Shown here: piece after piece, positions 7,447-16,018 of the stretch
How positions within the stretch are numbered: the stretch's first letter is position 1
Layout: each line of letters opens with the position of its first letter
From: Marivita sp. GX14005
Lineage (GTDB): Bacteria > Pseudomonadota > Alphaproteobacteria > Rhodobacterales > Rhodobacteraceae
Length of the DNA stretch: 64,000 nucleotides
Assembly: GCF_023370775.1 (NCBI RefSeq)
Contig: NZ_JAMCCQ010000002.1
Location: 682,001 to 746,000 of the forward strand
Reading direction: 5' to 3'
Notes under the pieces: generated by a model
Told to the model about the DNA's origin: nothing
The model's input: only the letters and a program-made list of their open reading frames with translations
Database searches by the model: none
Translations under genes and position numbers: made by a program

Positions 7447-8441
7447 GCCTTGCCGAACTGATCTGTCCCGCCGGAACGCCAGCGGCGCTGCGCACCGCCG
7501 TCGATGCTGGCGCCGATGCCGTCTATTGCGGTTTCCAAGACGCCACCAATGCGCGCAACTTTCCGGGGCTGAATTTCACGCCGGATGAGATGCAGGCCGC
7601 TGTCGCCTATGCCCATGCGAAGGGAACGAACGTGCTTCTGGCGCTCAATACCTATCCTCCGGCAGGCCAGGTGGATCTGTGGCGGCAGGCCGCCGATGCC
7701 GGGGCGCGGTTCGGCGTCGATGCCTTCATCGTGGCCGATATGGGGGTCGCCGATTACATCGCGCGCACCCATCCGCAGGTTCGGCTGCACCTGTCGGTGC
7801 AGGCCGCCGCGTCCAGCCCCGAGGCGATCCGCTATTATTGCGAGAATTTCGGCGTCAAGCGCGTGGTGCTTCCCCGCATCCTGACGATCCCCGAGATCCG
7901 CCAGATCCGCACGGAAATCCCTTGCGAGATCGAAACGTTCATCTTTGGCAACCACGGGCTTATGGTCGAAGGGCGCTGCAGCCTGACCAACTACCTGACC
8001 GGACAATCGACGAATATGGATGGCGTCTGCTCTCCGGCGTCCGACGTGCAATACCAACGGCATGAGAACGGCTCTATGTCCTCGCAACTGGCCGGGTTCA
8101 CCATCGATTGCTTCGGCGCCGAGGAAAAGGCGGGCTACCCGACGATCTGCAAGGGCCGCTATACCGCGCCGCATCGCAAGGAAGGCTATTATGCCTTCGA
8201 GGAGCCGGTGAGCCTCAACCTGTCGCGGCTTCTGCCCGAACTGATCGACGCGGGTGTGCATGCGTTCAAGATCGAGGGGCGGCAACGCTCCAAGAGCTAT
8301 GTGCGCGGGGTCGTGACGGCATTCCGCAAGGCGGTGGACGACATCCGCGCCGGCCGACCGGCAGACATGGCCGATCTCGTTGCGCTGACCGAAGGGCAGA
8401 AACAGACGCAAGGCGCGTTCGAAACGAAGAAATGGCGGTAA
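7443..8441 (+). CDS. ubiU: UbiU, U32-family protein for O2-independent ubiquinone hydroxylation
   Basis: The 332-residue U32 (peptidase-like) protein starts with the family pattern LICPAGTPAALRTAVDAGADAVYCGF. The cysteines of its 4Fe-4S cluster are seen around VEGRCSLTNYLTG and DGVCSPASDVQY, with another in IDCFGAEEK. With UbiV it hydroxylates ubiquinone precursors without oxygen, using prephenate as donor in the E. coli system. The ATG overlaps ubiT, and only 3 bp separate it from ubiV. Length and order match the ubiTUV group of facultative anaerobes. Confidence 0.93.
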   Translation: MSLAELICPAGTPAALRTAVDAGADAVYCGFQDATNARNFPGLNFTPDEMQAAVAYAHAKGTNVLLALNTYPPAGQVDLWRQAADAGARFGVDAFIVADMGVADYIARTHPQVRLHLSVQAAASSPEAIRYYCENFGVKRVVLPRILTIPEIRQIRTEIPCEIETFIFGNHGLMVEGRCSLTNYLTGQSTNMDGVCSPASDVQYQRHENGSMSSQLAGFTIDCFGAEEKAGYPTICKGRYTAPHRKEGYYAFEEPVSLNLSRLLPELIDAGVHAFKIEGRQRSKSYVRGVVTAFRKAVDDIRAGRPADMADLVALTEGQKQTQGAFETKKWR

Positions 8442-8444
8442 AAC

Positions 8445-9356
8445 ATGACGAAACTGACACTGGGCCCGATCGCTTATCACTGGTCCGCAGAAAGACGGCG
8501 CGATTTCTATGCGCGCATCGCCGATGAAGCGCCGGTCGATGAGGTGTATCTCGGCGAGGTCATCTGCTCGAAACGCGCTCCGTTTCACGAGGCCGATCTG
8601 CCCGCCACCATCGAACGGCTGGAGCGCGCGGGCAAGACGGTGATTCTGTCCAGCCTTGCCGAAGTCATGCTCAGGCGCGAGCGCAAGGCGACGGAGGATC
8701 TGGCCGCGATGGACAGCCCCGAGATCGAGATCAACAATGCCGCCGGGCTCTATGCGCGGGGTAAGCGGGCGCATCGCATCGGGCCGTTCATGAACGCCTA
8801 TAACGAGGCGACCATCGCCTGGACGGCCGGGCAGGGCGCGACCCATGTTTGCCTGCCGGGCGAATTGCCCGCGCAATCCATCGCGGTCGCGGCGCAGGCC
8901 GCGCGCGGTCTGGGACTCGGGGTGGAAGTTCAGGTGTTCGGTCGCGCGTCGCTGGCGGTCTCCGCGCGCTGCTATCACGCCCGCGCGCATGGCCGCACCA
9001 AGGACAATTGCCAATTCGTCTGTGAAGAGGACGATGACGGCATGCCCCTGCGCACGACCGACGACCGGCCCATCCTGCGGGTCAACGGGATCCAGACTCA
9101 ATCGGAAAGCTATGTCGATCTCCTGCCGGAGATCGGACAGCTTGCGCAGCACGGTGTCACCCACCTGCGCCTCATGCCTCAGGATGTCGATATGGTCGCG
9201 GTTGCCGAACTGTTTCGTGCCGTCGCGGACAAAAATCAGGCTCTGGACGAGGCGGAAGCGCGCATGCGGCAGCTTTGCGGCGATGTGCCATTCAGCAACG
9301 GGTTTTACCACGGCACGGCCGGGTATCGGAGAATTGCGTCGGCGGCAGCCGGTTAG
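8445..9356 (+). CDS. ubiV: UbiV, U32-family partner of UbiU
   Basis: The 303-residue U32 protein begins KLTLGPIAYHWSAERRRDFYARIAD and contains VYLGEVICSKR, ARCYHARAHGRTKDNCQFVCEED and a distant N-terminal cysteine, which together supply the four cluster ligands known for UbiV (C..C..C..C). It forms the UbiU-UbiV heterodimer that performs anaerobic hydroxylations of ubiquinone. It ends the ubiT-ubiU-ubiV unit. The following gene is a secreted protein with its own ribosome site. Confidence 0.93.
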   Translation: MTKLTLGPIAYHWSAERRRDFYARIADEAPVDEVYLGEVICSKRAPFHEADLPATIERLERAGKTVILSSLAEVMLRRERKATEDLAAMDSPEIEINNAAGLYARGKRAHRIGPFMNAYNEATIAWTAGQGATHVCLPGELPAQSIAVAAQAARGLGLGVEVQVFGRASLAVSARCYHARAHGRTKDNCQFVCEEDDDGMPLRTTDDRPILRVNGIQTQSESYVDLLPEIGQLAQHGVTHLRLMPQDVDMVAVAELFRAVADKNQALDEAEARMRQLCGDVPFSNGFYHGTAGYRRIASAAAG

Positions 9357-9446
9357 GCCATAGCCAGGCCGCTTCAAAGGGACGCCGGACTGGATTTTGA
9401 ACGGGTTTCGTGTATCCTACGGTCATTGCCACAGGGGGATTTGAGC

Positions 9447-10712
9447 ATGAAACGTCATTCCATCGCGGCGCTCGTCGCGGCTTCCATGGTGGCCTCCGTG
9501 CCGGGCTCCGCTTCGGCGGACGCCAAGGACGCGCTGATCGGCGGTATCGTCGGTGCCATCATTCAGAAGGGTATTTCCGACAGCCAGCGGGCCAAGCCGC
9601 AGCGGAAGGTCTACCAGAAATCCTCGAAATCCAAAAAGAGGACCTACACGGCGCCGAGCCTGAACAGCCAGTATTCGCGCTCCGAGCGCATCCAGATCCA
9701 GAGCGCCTTTCGGGATTTGGGGTATGGCATCGGCACGGTCGACGGCGTTCTCGGCCAGAACAGCCGGCGCGTGATCCGCCAGTTCCAGGCTTCGCGCGGA
9801 GAGGCGCAGACCGGACAGCTCACGCGCGCGCAATACGTTGCGCTTTTGAGCCAGACGCCCGGCGCCACGCCGGTCTTCGCGCAGCGTCCGCTTTCGGGCG
9901 ATGAAGTGCGCATGTTGCAGCAGGGCTTGCAGATGCTCGGCTATTATCGCGGACGGATCGACGGCGCCAAGGGGCCGGGCACGCGCGGCGCGCTCAATGC
10001 CTTTCTTGCGCAGCAGGGGTTGAACCCGGTTCAGGTGACGCCGGTTCAGGGGCTTGTGCGCGCGCGCACCGCCGCCGGATTGCAGACGCCGCGCTATCTC
10101 CAGCAGGAAGCCGGCAACCAGATGGCCGGGGCGCAGCCCTTCGGCCAGCAGCCGCAGCAAGCCTTCGGTCAACCGCATATGCAGCAACCGGGTTTTGCAG
10201 CGCCGGGCCAGCCGCAGGCGAACCCGTTCGGCACACCCGCGCAGAATGTGCCGCAGGGCTATGGCGTGCCGGGTCAGGCGATGCCGGGGCAGGGCGGACA
10301 GTATGTCTCTGCGCCGGGGCAGGTCGCACCGGGGCAGCAGCAGATGTTCGGTGTGGCGCAACCGCAGCCTCAAATGCAACGGCCCGGCGCGGCACAGCCG
10401 GTCGCGACATCGCTCTTCGGTGCGCCGCAGCCGCAGCCGCAGCCACAAGTGCCCGGCGCTGCCGCGCCCGTCGCAAATCCGCAGCAAAACCTCTTTGCAC
10501 CGGCCGCGCCTCAGCAGCAGCTCGCACCGCAACCGGCTGCGCCGCAAAACGGTCAGGGCGGCACCGCACTCTTCGCCTCGGGCGGAGCGGTCGCGCCGCA
10601 GGCAGTCGCTCCGGCGCAGCAAGCCTCGCAGAGCAGCCTCGATATCTTCACCGGATCGGCGCAGGGCACGACCATTGCGCAGCCGAACGAGGTCGCCGGT
10701 CAGTCCCAATAG
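9447..10712 (+). CDS. Secreted peptidoglycan-binding-domain protein with Gln/Pro-rich tail
   Basis: The 421-residue protein starts at the ATG at 9447, after a GGGGG ribosome site, with a Sec signal peptide (KRHSIAALVAASMVASVPGSASA). A glycine-zipper-like stretch follows (DALIGGIVGAIIQKGI), then two PG_binding_1 repeats: SERIQIQSAFRDLGYGIGTVDGVLGQNSRRVIRQFQ and a second at about residues 155-190. The C-terminal 200 residues are low complexity, rich in Gln, Pro, Ala and Gly. It is probably a periplasmic or outer-membrane protein tethered to peptidoglycan. A strong terminator follows, so it is likely transcribed alone. No enzymatic motif is seen. Confidence 0.8.
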   Translation: MKRHSIAALVAASMVASVPGSASADAKDALIGGIVGAIIQKGISDSQRAKPQRKVYQKSSKSKKRTYTAPSLNSQYSRSERIQIQSAFRDLGYGIGTVDGVLGQNSRRVIRQFQASRGEAQTGQLTRAQYVALLSQTPGATPVFAQRPLSGDEVRMLQQGLQMLGYYRGRIDGAKGPGTRGALNAFLAQQGLNPVQVTPVQGLVRARTAAGLQTPRYLQQEAGNQMAGAQPFGQQPQQAFGQPHMQQPGFAAPGQPQANPFGTPAQNVPQGYGVPGQAMPGQGGQYVSAPGQVAPGQQQMFGVAQPQPQMQRPGAAQPVATSLFGAPQPQPQPQVPGAAAPVANPQQNLFAPAAPQQQLAPQPAAPQNGQGGTALFASGGAVAPQAVAPAQQASQSSLDIFTGSAQGTTIAQPNEVAGQSQ

Positions 10713-10756
10713 GCGGCTGGAACCAAAGCCCGCAGGTTGCGAAGGTCATCGGAAGA

Positions 10757-10784
10757 CGCCCGCCATTCAGGCGGGCGCTTTTTA
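10757..10784 (+). terminator. Intrinsic terminator of the peptidoglycan-binding gene
   Basis: CGCCCGCC (10757-10764) pairs with GGCGGGCG (10770-10777) around a 5-base loop, followed by CTTTTTA. Its T-tract overlaps the stop codon (TAA at 10782-10784) of the convergent gene. Confidence 0.85.
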
Positions 10785-12152
10785 TTCCGATGCCGCGCCT
10801 TCGGGAGGTTCCGCGTCCTGTGACCCGGCATCGTCGCCTTGCTGCTCTTCGTTCGGTTCCGGCGACGCAGCAGCCGACGCCTCGGGAGCATCTTCGATCG
10901 CTGTGAAGCGCCCCCTGAACTGGAACGCGCCGGTCTCGCGCATCTCGCCGCTTGGATCGATTTCCAGAACCACGGCGCGACCTTCGACCGGTGCCACGGA
11001 CGCCGTGACGTTGTTGAAATCGATCCCGCCGAAGAGCGTCAGGAACCTCTGTGCGCCGGGGTTGTTGCGTAGCCCGCTCACATTGGTCATCAGTTGCGGC
11101 GCCGCAATTCGCATGATGAAGCTCGTCGCCCCCACGGCAGCCGAGCCCGAAACCGGATAGGTCGCGCCCACTGTCACGCCAGTGCTGCGCCCCTGCGCCG
11201 TGCCGTTTGCCACCGCGCGAAACCCGTCCTGTTCGAACCGCACCGTCGCATCGAGGCTGAGCGGCTCGGACTGGAGCGCCAATTCGCTGGAAATGTCGAG
11301 ATAACTCGGCTGGCTCAGCGTCGGATGCGCGAAGGTCTTGACCCGCACGACCGCGTTGTCCGACAGGCCGAACAGCTGCGCGTCGGTCGGGATCACCTGC
11401 GTGCGATGGGTGCCGTCATTGGCCGCCTGCATCCGGTAGCCGACGATGGAGTAAAGCTGCCGACCGAAGGTTTCGAACAGCGTGCGCGCGTCATTGCTGC
11501 TCAGTTGCAGCGTCCGGGTGAAGGGAAAGGCCGGTCCGGCGCGCTGGCCTTCCTCGTTCTCGACGGTGAAATTCCACGGAAACGTGCTGGTATCGACCTC
11601 GGTGCCCTGAAGCATCTGGCGCGCGCATTGCTGACCCTGCTGCGCCGTGATGGTCGAGCCGAGCTGTTCCCCGACGCTCTGGATCGACGTGAACGGCAAT
11701 TGCCCGGTGGTGAAATCATATTGTCCGGTATCGACCTTGTAGCTGACTTCGAACCGCTGGGTGATCGCCTTTCCGGCGATGACCTGCTGCAGCTGCGGCA
11801 TCACCTCGAAGGAGCGCGTGAAAAAATCGCGCCGCTCGAATTCGTTGGAAAACGCGTCGCGGCAATAATTGTCGAGCTTGGTCGAGATGAGGTAAGACAC
11901 GAGGCTGACATAAAATTGCGGATCGCTCAGATAATTCGGATTGGCCTTGAGATAGAGGAAGAGGGATCTGGGATAGGCTTCCTGCATCGAAAGGTCGTTC
12001 GCGGCGGCCACGATATCGACCTTGGCGGCGCGCCCGGTCTGTGCCGAAAGAACCTGCGCCTCGGCGCCTTGTTGGGCGCCGAAGGCACTCATGAGGACGA
12101 CGGCCGCCGCCAATCGCCGAAGCGAAGCGCTCGTGTTACGGATTGCACGCAT
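10782..12152 (-). CDS. Secreted protein of unknown function
   Basis: The 456-residue protein has a clear signal peptide ending near AAVVLMSAFGAQQGAEA. The mature part has two halves: a helical N-terminal part with a YCRDAFSNEFERRDFF segment and one other cysteine (QQCARQM), and a beta-rich C-terminal part. The last 35 residues are acidic and low complexity (EPNEEQQGDDAGSQDAEPPEG). I do not recognise the family. It is convergent with the peptidoglycan-binding protein gene, with an upstream gap of 75 bp to the next minus-strand gene. A periplasmic or envelope role is the most that can be inferred. Confidence 0.7.
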   Translation of the reverse strand: MRAIRNTSASLRRLAAAVVLMSAFGAQQGAEAQVLSAQTGRAAKVDIVAAANDLSMQEAYPRSLFLYLKANPNYLSDPQFYVSLVSYLISTKLDNYCRDAFSNEFERRDFFTRSFEVMPQLQQVIAGKAITQRFEVSYKVDTGQYDFTTGQLPFTSIQSVGEQLGSTITAQQGQQCARQMLQGTEVDTSTFPWNFTVENEEGQRAGPAFPFTRTLQLSSNDARTLFETFGRQLYSIVGYRMQAANDGTHRTQVIPTDAQLFGLSDNAVVRVKTFAHPTLSQPSYLDISSELALQSEPLSLDATVRFEQDGFRAVANGTAQGRSTGVTVGATYPVSGSAAVGATSFIMRIAAPQLMTNVSGLRNNPGAQRFLTLFGGIDFNNVTASVAPVEGRAVVLEIDPSGEMRETGAFQFRGRFTAIEDAPEASAAASPEPNEEQQGDDAGSQDAEPPEGAASE

Positions 12153-12227
12153 GAACCCCTCCCAGGTTAACCTTGCGTCAAAGGTTATCAGGGATCTCCG
12201 TCGGGTCCAGAAATTTCGCGCGCCGGC

Positions 12228-12989
12228 TCAGGTCCAGCCGACCCAGGTATGGGCCTCCGCCTCGCTTTCGGCATCGAAAAAGCGCATCTCGAAGGGCATC
12301 ATCGGCGCCATGGTCTGCACGAGCGAGCGCATCCAGCCCGGCGCGCCGACAATGGCATAGCGTTCCATGTGGCCGATCATCCCGAACTTGTTGCTCATCA
12401 GGCCGCTATCCATGAATAATGCGGGGTCGAACCCGTCCCAATTCCTGAAGACGGCAAGCAGGTTCACCTTGCGATCGCTCTGCAGCACGCCTTGCAGGGG
12501 GGCGAAGACGGCGTCCACATCGCTTTTCGTGATCCGCCCGTCCACTTCGAAGGCCACGACCCCGTCGCTGCCATCGGCGAGAAGACGGATGCCCCGACCG
12601 CTTGCATCCGGGCTTGTCCCCGGCAGGTCGGAGGCGAAGGCACGAGCTGCCTCGATCTCGGTCGATGCAAAACTGCGCATGTCGATCATCGGCAGCACAG
12701 GGTCTATCCATTTCAGCAGCGCAGAGAAGGCCTGCAGATCCGTGACCATCGCGAGTTTCGCGATCTTGGCCCATTGCGGTAGCTGGCCGAATTCGAACTT
12801 CATGTCCTCGGCGATTGCATCCGCGGTGGCATCGGCCCAATCCTCCGCACGGATCACCAGACCGATCGGGCCTTCGCTTTCCAGAACGGGCGTCAGCTCG
12901 CGCTTCATCGTGTCGATATCGTCCTTGGTCACGATGCCTTGCAGCGTCACCTCGAACACCTGCGGTTTGAGTTTCTGCACAGTCAGCAT
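12228..12989 (-). CDS. SpoIIAA-like (STAS-type) protein, two tandem domains
   Basis: The 253-residue cytoplasmic protein has two copies of a SpoIIAA-like fold: residues 1-120 (VFEVTLQGIVTKDDIDTMKRELTPVLESEGPIGLVIRAEDW) and 130-250 (VVAFEVDGRITKSDVDAVFAPLQGVLQSDRKVNLLAVFRNWDGFDPALF). Each ends in a segment like FARYAIVGAPGWMRSL. These proteins are small lipid- or partner-binding modules of uncertain role. It is divergent from the sulfide operon, and the shared 200-bp gap contains an ATTC-N8-GAAT operator, so it could be co-controlled. Confidence 0.75.
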   Translation of the reverse strand: MLTVQKLKPQVFEVTLQGIVTKDDIDTMKRELTPVLESEGPIGLVIRAEDWADATADAIAEDMKFEFGQLPQWAKIAKLAMVTDLQAFSALLKWIDPVLPMIDMRSFASTEIEAARAFASDLPGTSPDASGRGIRLLADGSDGVVAFEVDGRITKSDVDAVFAPLQGVLQSDRKVNLLAVFRNWDGFDPALFMDSGLMSNKFGMIGHMERYAIVGAPGWMRSLVQTMAPMMPFEMRFFDAESEAEAHTWVGWT

Positions 12990-13084
12990 GATGTCTCCTT
13001 TCCGGCTCTGGGATCAAGATATTCGAAAAAATCTATATGATATTAATCCAGGTCAATGCCCCGTCCGATCCGTATCGCAAGATA

Positions 13085-13100
13085 TTCCGTAATTGGAATT
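13085..13100. promoter_or_regulatory. ATTC-N8-GAAT inverted repeat, candidate SqrR/BigR sulfide-responsive operator
   Basis: The sequence ATTCCGTAATTGGAAT has perfect ATTCC/GGAAT arms. ATTC-N8-GAAT is, as I recall it, the core bound by SqrR/BigR ArsR-family repressors that respond to persulfide. It lies 90 bp before the SLAC1 gene of an operon that encodes a sulfide:quinone oxidoreductase, which makes the assignment plausible. No sqrR gene is in the window. Confidence 0.55.
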
Positions 13101-13189
13101 CGATCCGTCGGCAGAGGCTTTGGGTTCACAGCCGAAACGCTTGTCGACCGAACCATGTTCCAGCCTGACGGCAAGAGGAAAGGCACAGG

Positions 13190-14167
13190 ATGACAGCACA
13201 GGCCACCGACGCAGCGCCCCATTCGCAATTGGCGCATTTTCCGATCACGTTCTTTGCCATCGGCATGGGAATGATGGGCCTGACGCTCGCCCTGCGCGCG
13301 GCGGAGACGAGTTTCGGGCTGGCGCATGGGGCATCGCTCGCTGTGCTGGGCGTGTCGGTTCTGATGCTCTTTGCGGTGTCCGCCGGCTATGTCGCCAAAG
13401 CGGTCCGCCATCCGGGGCAGATCGCCGCCGAATGGCACCATCCCGTGCGGATCGCGTTCTTCCCCGCGGTCTCGATCTCGCTTCTCCTGCTTGCGACCGC
13501 GCTGCTCGATACGGCGCCGGGGCTCGCCGAAGCGATCTGGGTCTTGGCGAGCGCCCTGCAGGGCGCGCTCGCGCTCGCGGTCCTGTCGGCCTGGATCGGG
13601 CACCGCCCGTTCACCTTCGCATCGATGACACCGGCATGGTTCATCCCTGCGGTGGGCAACGTGATCGTCCCGCTCGCCGGTGCGCCGCTCGGCTATTTGG
13701 AGATTTCCTGGCTGTTCTTTTCGGCCGGTCTGATCTTCTGGCTTCTGCTGCTGACGCTGGTCATGAACCGGCTGATGTTCCACGATCCTCTGCCCGGAAA
13801 GATGGTGCCTACGCTGATGATCCTTGTTGCCCCGCCCGCGGTCGCCTTCACCGCCTGGACACGCATGGCGGGCGATCCGGGCGCGTTCGGGCATTTCCTG
13901 CTCAGCGTCGCCTATGTCTTCGCGCTCCTCGTGGCACTGCAAGCGCCCAAGCTGCGCAAGCTGCCCTTCGCGCTGTCTTGGTGGGCGCTATCCTTCCCGC
14001 TCGCGGCGCTCTCCATCGCGAGCTTCGGCTACGCCCATGCGAGCGGATCGGAGCCGCATCGCTGGATCGGCGCGGGGCTGCTGGCGCTGCTCGTGGCGGT
14101 GGTCGTGCTTCTGGTCATCCGCACCATCGGTGCGATGCGGGCGGGGCGCATCTGCGTGCCCGAATGA
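13190..14167 (+). CDS. SLAC1/TehA-family anion channel
   Basis: The 325-residue protein has about ten membrane segments and the TehA/SLAC1 wording: LAHFPITFFAIGMGMMGLTLALRAAE at the start, FFPAVSISLLLLATALLD, and FIPAVGNVIVPLAGAPLGY in the middle. A ribosome site (GGCACAGG) precedes the ATG. It is first in an operon with a DsrE-like protein, a sulfide:quinone oxidoreductase and DUF5368. In that setting it may move sulfide, sulfite or another small sulfur anion across the inner membrane; the substrate is inferred. Tellurite or C4-dicarboxylate names given to this family are not supported here. Confidence 0.85.
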   Translation: MTAQATDAAPHSQLAHFPITFFAIGMGMMGLTLALRAAETSFGLAHGASLAVLGVSVLMLFAVSAGYVAKAVRHPGQIAAEWHHPVRIAFFPAVSISLLLLATALLDTAPGLAEAIWVLASALQGALALAVLSAWIGHRPFTFASMTPAWFIPAVGNVIVPLAGAPLGYLEISWLFFSAGLIFWLLLLTLVMNRLMFHDPLPGKMVPTLMILVAPPAVAFTAWTRMAGDPGAFGHFLLSVAYVFALLVALQAPKLRKLPFALSWWALSFPLAALSIASFGYAHASGSEPHRWIGAGLLALLVAVVVLLVIRTIGAMRAGRICVPE

Positions 14168-14196
14168 TTGTCCCAACGCATAAAAGGAGTATCCCC

Positions 14197-14637
14197 ATGC
14201 GTATCACGAAATTTCTCGCCGCTTCGGCCCTCGCGCTCGGTCTTGCGACCGGCGCGCAGGCACAGGATGCGAACAAGCTCGTCACGATCCTGACCGCGCC
14301 GGAGCCGCAGACGCAGCTCATGGCGATGGTGCTGACCATGAACGCGATGGCCGCCGGGGCCGAAGCCGAGGTTCTGCTCTGCGGCCCTGCCGGCGATATC
14401 GCTCTCAAGGACGCGCCCGCATCGGCCACGGCGGGCCAGCCGCCCAAGGACGCCAGCCCGCAAGGTCTCATGAAAATGATGATCGAGAAGAACGCGCTCA
14501 AGGTGCAGGTCTGCGCGATCTACCTGCCGGGCAAAGGTGCGGATGCGTCGGTTCTGGTGGACGGCGTGACCGCAGCCGCGCCCGACGCGATGGGGGCGGC
14601 GATCGTCGCGCCCGGCACAACGGTGATGAGCTTCTAG
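14197..14637 (+). CDS. Periplasmic DsrE/DsrF-like sulfur-relay protein
   Basis: The 146-residue protein starts at ATG 14197 after an AAAGGAGT ribosome site. A signal peptide (RITKFLAASALALGLATGAQA) is followed by a DsrE-like domain: VTILTAPEPQTQLMAMVLTMNAMAAGAEAEVLLCGPAGDIAL. One cysteine follows a beta strand (LLCGPAG) and another lies at VQVCAIYLPG, the position where DsrE proteins carry a sulfane-sulfur cysteine. It sits between a SLAC1 channel and a Tat-exported sulfide:quinone oxidoreductase, so it may receive sulfane sulfur in the periplasm. That role is inferred. Confidence 0.75.
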   Translation: MRITKFLAASALALGLATGAQAQDANKLVTILTAPEPQTQLMAMVLTMNAMAAGAEAEVLLCGPAGDIALKDAPASATAGQPPKDASPQGLMKMMIEKNALKVQVCAIYLPGKGADASVLVDGVTAAAPDAMGAAIVAPGTTVMSF

Positions 14638-14692
14638 GCAATGATCGGCGCTCTGGCCCGGTGGGCCGGGGCGCTAAGAAGGGGAGGGGAAC

Positions 14693-16006
14693 ATGACTAC
14701 CGACAACTACAATACTTCCCGGAGGGCGTTTCTGGGCCTTATGGCCGGTGGTGCCGCGCTTGCCGCATCGCCGCGTCCGGCGCCGGCGCAGCCCATCGAC
14801 ACCCGAGCGCGGATCGTCATCATCGGCGCGGGCGCGGGTGGAACCGCGCTGGCCAATCGTCTGGTGCGGCGGCTCGACGGCGCCAGCATCACGATCCTCG
14901 ATCCAAGCGCCGATCACCTCTACCAGCCCGGTCTGTCGCTCGTGGCGGCCGGGCTGAAGCCTGCGTCCTATGTCGTGTCCGGCACGGCGGAATGGCTTCC
15001 TTCGGGCGTCACGCTGATTGCCGAAGCGGCGGCGGCCATCGATCCCGAGGCCCGAACGGTCAGCACCGAAGGCGGGCAGAGGCTCGATTATGATTTCCTC
15101 GTGCTCGCGCCGGGTCTGGTGCTGGATCACGACGCGATAGAGGGCTTCTCGCTCGATCTGGTAGGGCAGAACGGGATCGGCGCGCTTTATGCGGGGCCGG
15201 ACTATGCCGCGCGAACCTGGCAGGCCGCATCGAAATTCGCCGAAGAGGGCGGCGTCGGTGTGTTCACGCGCCCGGCGACGGAAATGAAATGCGCCGGAGC
15301 GCCGCTCAAGCACACGTTCCTGATCGAGGATATCGCGACCCGCACTGCCGGGCCGGGCAAGCACGAGATGCATTACGCCGCCCATGACGGTAATCTCTTC
15401 GGCGTGCCCATTGTGTCGGAGAAGGTGCGCATGCTGTTCCAGGATCGCGGGATCGCGGCGCATTACAGCCACGTTCTCAAGGCCGTCGATCCGGGGCGCA
15501 AGATCGCGACGTTCGCCACGGCGGATGGCACGACCGAGATGGAATACGACTACCTGCACGTCATCCCGCCGCAGCGCGCGCCCGAGGTGATCCGCCAGTC
15601 GGGGCTCAGCTGGCCCGACAAATGGACCGATCAGGGCTGGGTCATGGCCGACATGAAAACCCTGCGCCACCTGCGCCACCCCGAGATTTTCGCGCTGGGC
15701 GATGTGGCGGGCGTGCCCAAGGGCAAGACGGCGGCGTCGGTGAAATGGCAGGTGCCGGTGGTCGAGGATCACCTCGTCGCGGCCATCGCGGGCCGGGAGG
15801 GCACAGCGGTTTATGATGGCTATACGTCCTGTCCGCTCATTACCCGCGTCGGGCGGGCGATGCTCGTCGAATTCGACTATCACAACAATCTCGTGCCGTC
15901 CTTTCCGGGGATCATCGCACCGCTGGAGGAGCTCTGGATTTCCTGGCTGATGAAGGAAATCGCGCTCAAGGCGACCTATAACGCGATGCTGCGCGGCAAG
16001 GCATGA
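14693..16006 (+). CDS. Sulfide:quinone oxidoreductase (type II-like) with Tat signal
   Basis: The 437-residue flavoprotein begins with a twin-arginine signal (SRRAFLGLMAGGAALAASP), then an FAD Rossmann motif (IVIIGAGAGGTALANRL). Two hallmark cysteines are visible: MKCAGAPLKHTF and GYTSCPLITRVGRAMLVEFDY, wording that fits type II SQR of bacteria and mitochondria. A second dinucleotide motif lies at FALGDVAGVPKGKTAASV. SQR oxidises sulfide to sulfane sulfur and passes electrons to quinone. A Tat signal would place it on the periplasmic face, unusual for this type. Flavocytochrome c sulfide dehydrogenase is the alternative, but no cytochrome partner is present. Confidence 0.85.
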   Translation: MTTDNYNTSRRAFLGLMAGGAALAASPRPAPAQPIDTRARIVIIGAGAGGTALANRLVRRLDGASITILDPSADHLYQPGLSLVAAGLKPASYVVSGTAEWLPSGVTLIAEAAAAIDPEARTVSTEGGQRLDYDFLVLAPGLVLDHDAIEGFSLDLVGQNGIGALYAGPDYAARTWQAASKFAEEGGVGVFTRPATEMKCAGAPLKHTFLIEDIATRTAGPGKHEMHYAAHDGNLFGVPIVSEKVRMLFQDRGIAAHYSHVLKAVDPGRKIATFATADGTTEMEYDYLHVIPPQRAPEVIRQSGLSWPDKWTDQGWVMADMKTLRHLRHPEIFALGDVAGVPKGKTAASVKWQVPVVEDHLVAAIAGREGTAVYDGYTSCPLITRVGRAMLVEFDYHNNLVPSFPGIIAPLEELWISWLMKEIALKATYNAMLRGKA

Positions 16007-16018
16007 GGGAGGACCGAC

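Noticed and set aside
7410-9377. Minus-strand open frame of 655 codons opposite ubiU and ubiV
   Set aside because: Shadow frame; composition is His/Arg-rich without motifs, while ubiU and ubiV are clear.
13021-13040. A second ATTC-type operator before the SpoIIAA-like gene
   Set aside because: ATTC at 13021 is not followed by GAAT at 8 bp; the region is simply AT-rich.
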